A stretch of DNA of 64,000 nt. Origin: Acidobacteriota bacterium (GTDB lineage Bacteria; Acidobacteriota; Terriglobia; Terriglobales; Acidobacteriaceae). The notes under the pieces were generated by a model. That model was not told where the DNA came from. It ran no database searches and worked only from the letters and a program-made list of their open reading frames with translations. Shown here piece after piece: positions 61,423 through 64,000 of the stretch (its first letter is position 1; each line of letters begins with the position of its first letter). Location: assembly GCA_021813745.1 (NCBI GenBank), contig JAKAJO010000026.1, positions 1 to 64,000 on the forward strand. The letters are read 5' to 3'. A program made the translations under genes and the position numbers.

Positions 61423-61632
61423 TGGAAACCTCCGAAGAGAGCTTGACGACAAAGTGAGCCCATTCACCCGTTATGCAAGTGGAGGGCCAATCACGCGGCG
61501 CTGTAAATGATTGACGGGGCGGTGGATGTGGATCCTGATCCGGACCGAGGATGGGAAGAAATTGCATAGGCAGGAAAAAGTTGCCTGGCGGAGCAGCTTG
61601 GGAATCAGGATCGTAACGGAGTGTCGAAGATC

Positions 61633-63279
61633 CTAATCGGGCGGCGGATAAAAGGGGAGCTTGTCGTTAATTTCATTGGCGCGGCGAATAGTGACATCGT
61701 TCAGAAGCAAGGCGGGTGCGAGCACTGTCTGGGGGATATCCCCGGAGTAGTTGGCGACCCAGAGGTCTCGGCCGGCGGCAAGGATACTGGAGCGAAGGGT
61801 GCGCTGGTCGAGGTCGTCGAGAGAAGCTCCGCGAACGAGCTGGCGGCTGCCGCTGGGGGTAACACGGTAGAGCAGGCGCGGGTTCATGCCGGGGCCAAAG
61901 GTCTCGACTTCATAGACATGATCGAGGGTATTCTCACTGGCGGCGGCGAGGAGCCTGCGGCTAAGATCTGCGCTGGATAAGCCGTTGGCGGCGGTGATTT
62001 TGAAGACACCGATGGAGGGCTGCGGAGGGCCTGTAATCCCAGCGCGACCATGACCGTTGGAATGCGGGACGTCGCGCACGGGCTCGCGACCGATGAGGTA
62101 ATTCTGAAGGACACCGTGGTCGACGACCTCAACTCGCTGAGCGGGTACAGCTTCATCGTCGATGGAATAAGAGCCGACGAGGCCGGTGCCATTCCAGGTC
62201 CTCAGGGAGGGATCGTCGGTGACGGTGAAAGTGTCAGGCAGGATGCGCGTATGGTAACTGGAGGCGTAAGGGCCGTTGGTGCGCGCCTCACTGCCGAGCG
62301 GCGGGCGGGTGGCGGCGACTCCGGGAGCAAGCAGGAACCGGAAGGTGTCGGCGCTGGCGTCAGCGGTGAGCAGGACGGGACCGTGGTACTCCGCTTCGAC
62401 GATAGGCGCCCGGCGGAGTTCGCCAAGCGATGCGATGAGAGAGAGAACGTGCTGCTCGAAAACCTCGGGCTTGTCGAGGTCTGTGATGGAGGCGCCGGTG
62501 GAGGCGTAGGAACGGTCGAGATGCATGCCATCGTCGGCCTGTGTGCCAACGGCAATCCCTTCCTGATAGGTGGCCTTGCTCGTGCGAACGATGGAGCCCT
62601 CACTGTTGACGATCCAAGTCGTGACGGCGCGGGCGCGAAAGATGGTGGAGCTGTACTGGATATTGCGCTCGAGAGCGGCGACAGATGCGGCAGTTCGATA
62701 GAGGCCGCTGGCTCGGGCGATGCGCGTGGTCCAGGCGCCCTGATCGATGTGAAGCTGGATGGGTTCGTCCATGGCGAAGGTGGGCTGCTCATGGCTGAAG
62801 TCGTCGGCCTGGGGCAGGGTCTGGACCTGACGGAGAGCGGCCTGCTTGCGCGCGTAAGCGTCCAGTGCGTTCTTATAAGCGAGGTCCGTGGCGGACCAGA
62901 GAGCAGAGCGGAGGGCGATGGAGTCGTCGTCGAGCGCGGCGAGCTGGACGGCGCCGTCACCGCGTGCGGTGGAGCTATCGGTTTTGTAGTTGCCGACGCG
63001 GACGGTGACCCGGGCGATACGAGCATGGTTGCTCTCAGTCCCGATTGTGGCGCCGAAGGAGGCGCTGGTCTGGAAGTCCTGGACATCTTCGATGCGGTAC
63101 TGAATGAAGAAGGGCTTTTGAAAGCCGGGGAGCTGGAGCTGGTTCTCGCTACGGTCAAGCTCGGTGAGCATGGCGGCGAGGACGGGGTCTTTTGGGGTGT
63201 CGGCGCGCGAGGGTTGCGCTGCGGCGAGGGTAGGCAAAGCGAGGCTGAAGGAGAGCGCGGCGGCGGCGAAGCGGTTCAT
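61633..63279 (-). CDS. Secreted TldD/PmbA-family-like protein
   Basis: 548 residues. A Sec signal (FAAAALSFSLALPTLAAAQ) ends near residue 22. The body follows the TldD/PmbA pattern with a long N-terminal half and a C-terminal half holding AEYHGPVLLTADASADTFRF, FLLAPGVAATRPPLGSEA and HGVLQNYLIGREP...NGHGR. The HExxxH zinc motif of TldD was not seen, so it resembles the PmbA-type partner. Export is unusual, because E. coli TldD and PmbA are cytoplasmic. The ATG overlaps the stop of the next gene upstream (ATGA), which encodes a related protein. Confidence 0.8.
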   Translation of the reverse strand: MNRFAAAALSFSLALPTLAAAQPSRADTPKDPVLAAMLTELDRSENQLQLPGFQKPFFIQYRIEDVQDFQTSASFGATIGTESNHARIARVTVRVGNYKTDSSTARGDGAVQLAALDDDSIALRSALWSATDLAYKNALDAYARKQAALRQVQTLPQADDFSHEQPTFAMDEPIQLHIDQGAWTTRIARASGLYRTAASVAALERNIQYSSTIFRARAVTTWIVNSEGSIVRTSKATYQEGIAVGTQADDGMHLDRSYASTGASITDLDKPEVFEQHVLSLIASLGELRRAPIVEAEYHGPVLLTADASADTFRFLLAPGVAATRPPLGSEARTNGPYASSYHTRILPDTFTVTDDPSLRTWNGTGLVGSYSIDDEAVPAQRVEVVDHGVLQNYLIGREPVRDVPHSNGHGRAGITGPPQPSIGVFKITAANGLSSADLSRRLLAAASENTLDHVYEVETFGPGMNPRLLYRVTPSGSRQLVRGASLDDLDQRTLRSSILAAGRDLWVANYSGDIPQTVLAPALLLNDVTIRRANEINDKLPFYPPPD

Positions 63280-64000
63280 TGGGCCTCCTTGACGGCTGCG
63301 GAAGGTGCCGCTGCGGGTGCACCGGGAATCGGCAAAATGGGAGGTCGGGCTCTGTCCTGCGGTTGGCGCTGCGTTTCAATTTCACTGACGAGCATGGCCG
63401 GCGCGACAGCACTGACGGGAATGGTGCCTGACTCGGCACCGCACTCTCCGTTAAAGACTTCGCTCTGGTTGCCGGTGGCGAGGATGCGCTTCAACGCCGC
63501 GAGCGGAGTGCCAACGATACTGACCCCGCGGACAAGTTCGTCGGGACGGCCGTCAACGTAGACGCGATAGACGACGAGGGGGATCACCTGGAAGGCCTGG
63601 GGCGAACTGCGCGTGGTGACGGCGAACCCGGAGGAGATGTCTTCAAAGTAAAGGCCGTAGGGTTTGCCCTGCTTGCGGGCTTCTTCAATGAGCTGCTTGC
63701 GGAGGCTCGCTTCTGTCTCCGTCCTTGTGGAGGTGACGATGAGGTTCCCTTGGCGGCCTGTGGGAACACGGCCGGATTCTGCGCGGCCATGGCCATTGGA
63801 GAGGGAAAAGCTGGCGATGGGCAGGCGCGACATCAGGAATGTTTTAAGGACGCCGTTTTGGATGAGGTCAACGCGCTGGGCCTTCTGGCCTTCGTCATCA
63901 TAGGCATAGCTTCCACTCAACCAGGTCCTCTGAAAGGTGGTGCGGGTTGGGTCGTCGGATACGGAAAGGAAGCTGGGCAGGATGTCTTTGCCAATGTCTT
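63276..64000 (-). CDS. TldD/PmbA-family-like protein, partial (5' end outside window)
   Basis: The last 241 residues. Visible are TWLSGSYAYDDEGQKAQ, the NGHGRAESGRVPTGRQGN segment shared with the neighbour and GVSIVGTPLAALKRILATGNQ, which match the C-terminal domain of TldD/PmbA proteins, followed by a Pro/Ala-rich tail. The frame stays open to the window edge. Together with the overlapping downstream gene it forms a likely heterodimeric pair like TldD-TldE. Confidence 0.8.
   Translation of the reverse strand, partial: DIGKDILPSFLSVSDDPTRTTFQRTWLSGSYAYDDEGQKAQRVDLIQNGVLKTFLMSRLPIASFSLSNGHGRAESGRVPTGRQGNLIVTSTRTETEASLRKQLIEEARKQGKPYGLYFEDISSGFAVTTRSSPQAFQVIPLVVYRVYVDGRPDELVRGVSIVGTPLAALKRILATGNQSEVFNGECGAESGTIPVSAVAPAMLVSEIETQRQPQDRARPPILPIPGAPAAAPSAAVKEAQ

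Noticed and set aside
62050-63561. 503-codon plus-strand frame
   Set aside because: Antisense of the TldD/PmbA-like genes and crosses their junction.

Overview
The window reads as chromosomal DNA of an acidobacterium, most likely subdivision 1 (Terriglobia/Acidobacteriaceae). Reasons: GC-rich coding sequence, a VWFA-related protein of the kind expanded in Acidobacteria, several DUF4382/DUF5666-type and IPT/TIG lipoproteins, secreted proteins typical of that phylum, and a radical SAM protein resembling the membrane-spanning-lipid synthases expected in these organisms. No rRNA, tRNA, CRISPR array, insertion sequence or phage gene was recognised.

Layout. 0-4.5 kb (minus): a caa3-type cytochrome oxidase operon, coxB(with cytochrome c)-coxA-coxC-membrane protein-lipoprotein cytochrome c. 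5-9.5 kb: a large SLBB polysaccharide export protein and a divergent priming sugar transferase. 9.7-16.8 kb: polyphosphate region with a Ppx/GppA phosphatase, SixA, a methyltransferase overlapping a possible UbiA-like membrane protein, ppk1, and a divergent sigma-region-4-like protein. 17-25 kb: TolC/HlyD export pair without a pump, a DUF4382/DUF5666 lipoprotein, a MarR regulator with a palindromic operator, and MntR-like/Nramp manganese genes. 25.8-29 kb: nnr, tsaE and a 3-dehydro-L-gulonate dehydrogenase. 29-34 kb (minus): a second DUF4382-like lipoprotein and a lipoprotein with seven IPT/TIG repeats.

34.5-46.5 kb is the most distinctive part: a stress/redox island with a zinc-ribbon protein, P1B-type ATPase, periplasmic helical protein, M48 protease, VWA protein, tandem universal stress protein, exported rubrerythrin, DUF2231 membrane protein, and a histidine kinase with a sigma-54-dependent response regulator. 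Three plus-strand intergenic regions carry sigma-54 (-24/-12) promoter matches preceded, 68-80 bp upstream, by a TTTGAC...GTCAAA dyad. I infer a local sigma-54 regulon run by the two-component system encoded at its right end.

46.5-64 kb: a secreted protein, larE-larC-larB for the nickel-pincer cofactor (no larA in the window), a Tat-exported GH127-like hydrolase facing a Tat-exported aldo/keto reductase, small zinc-ribbon proteins, the Tes-like radical SAM protein, an acidobacterial secreted protein, an RlpA/SPOR lipoprotein, a coiled-coil membrane protein, and two overlapping TldD/PmbA-like genes, the last cut by the window edge.

Strand composition also changes: the plus strand is C-rich on the left and G-rich on the right whatever the gene direction, with the change at roughly 42-44 kb. 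This looks like a replichore boundary or a rearrangement join.
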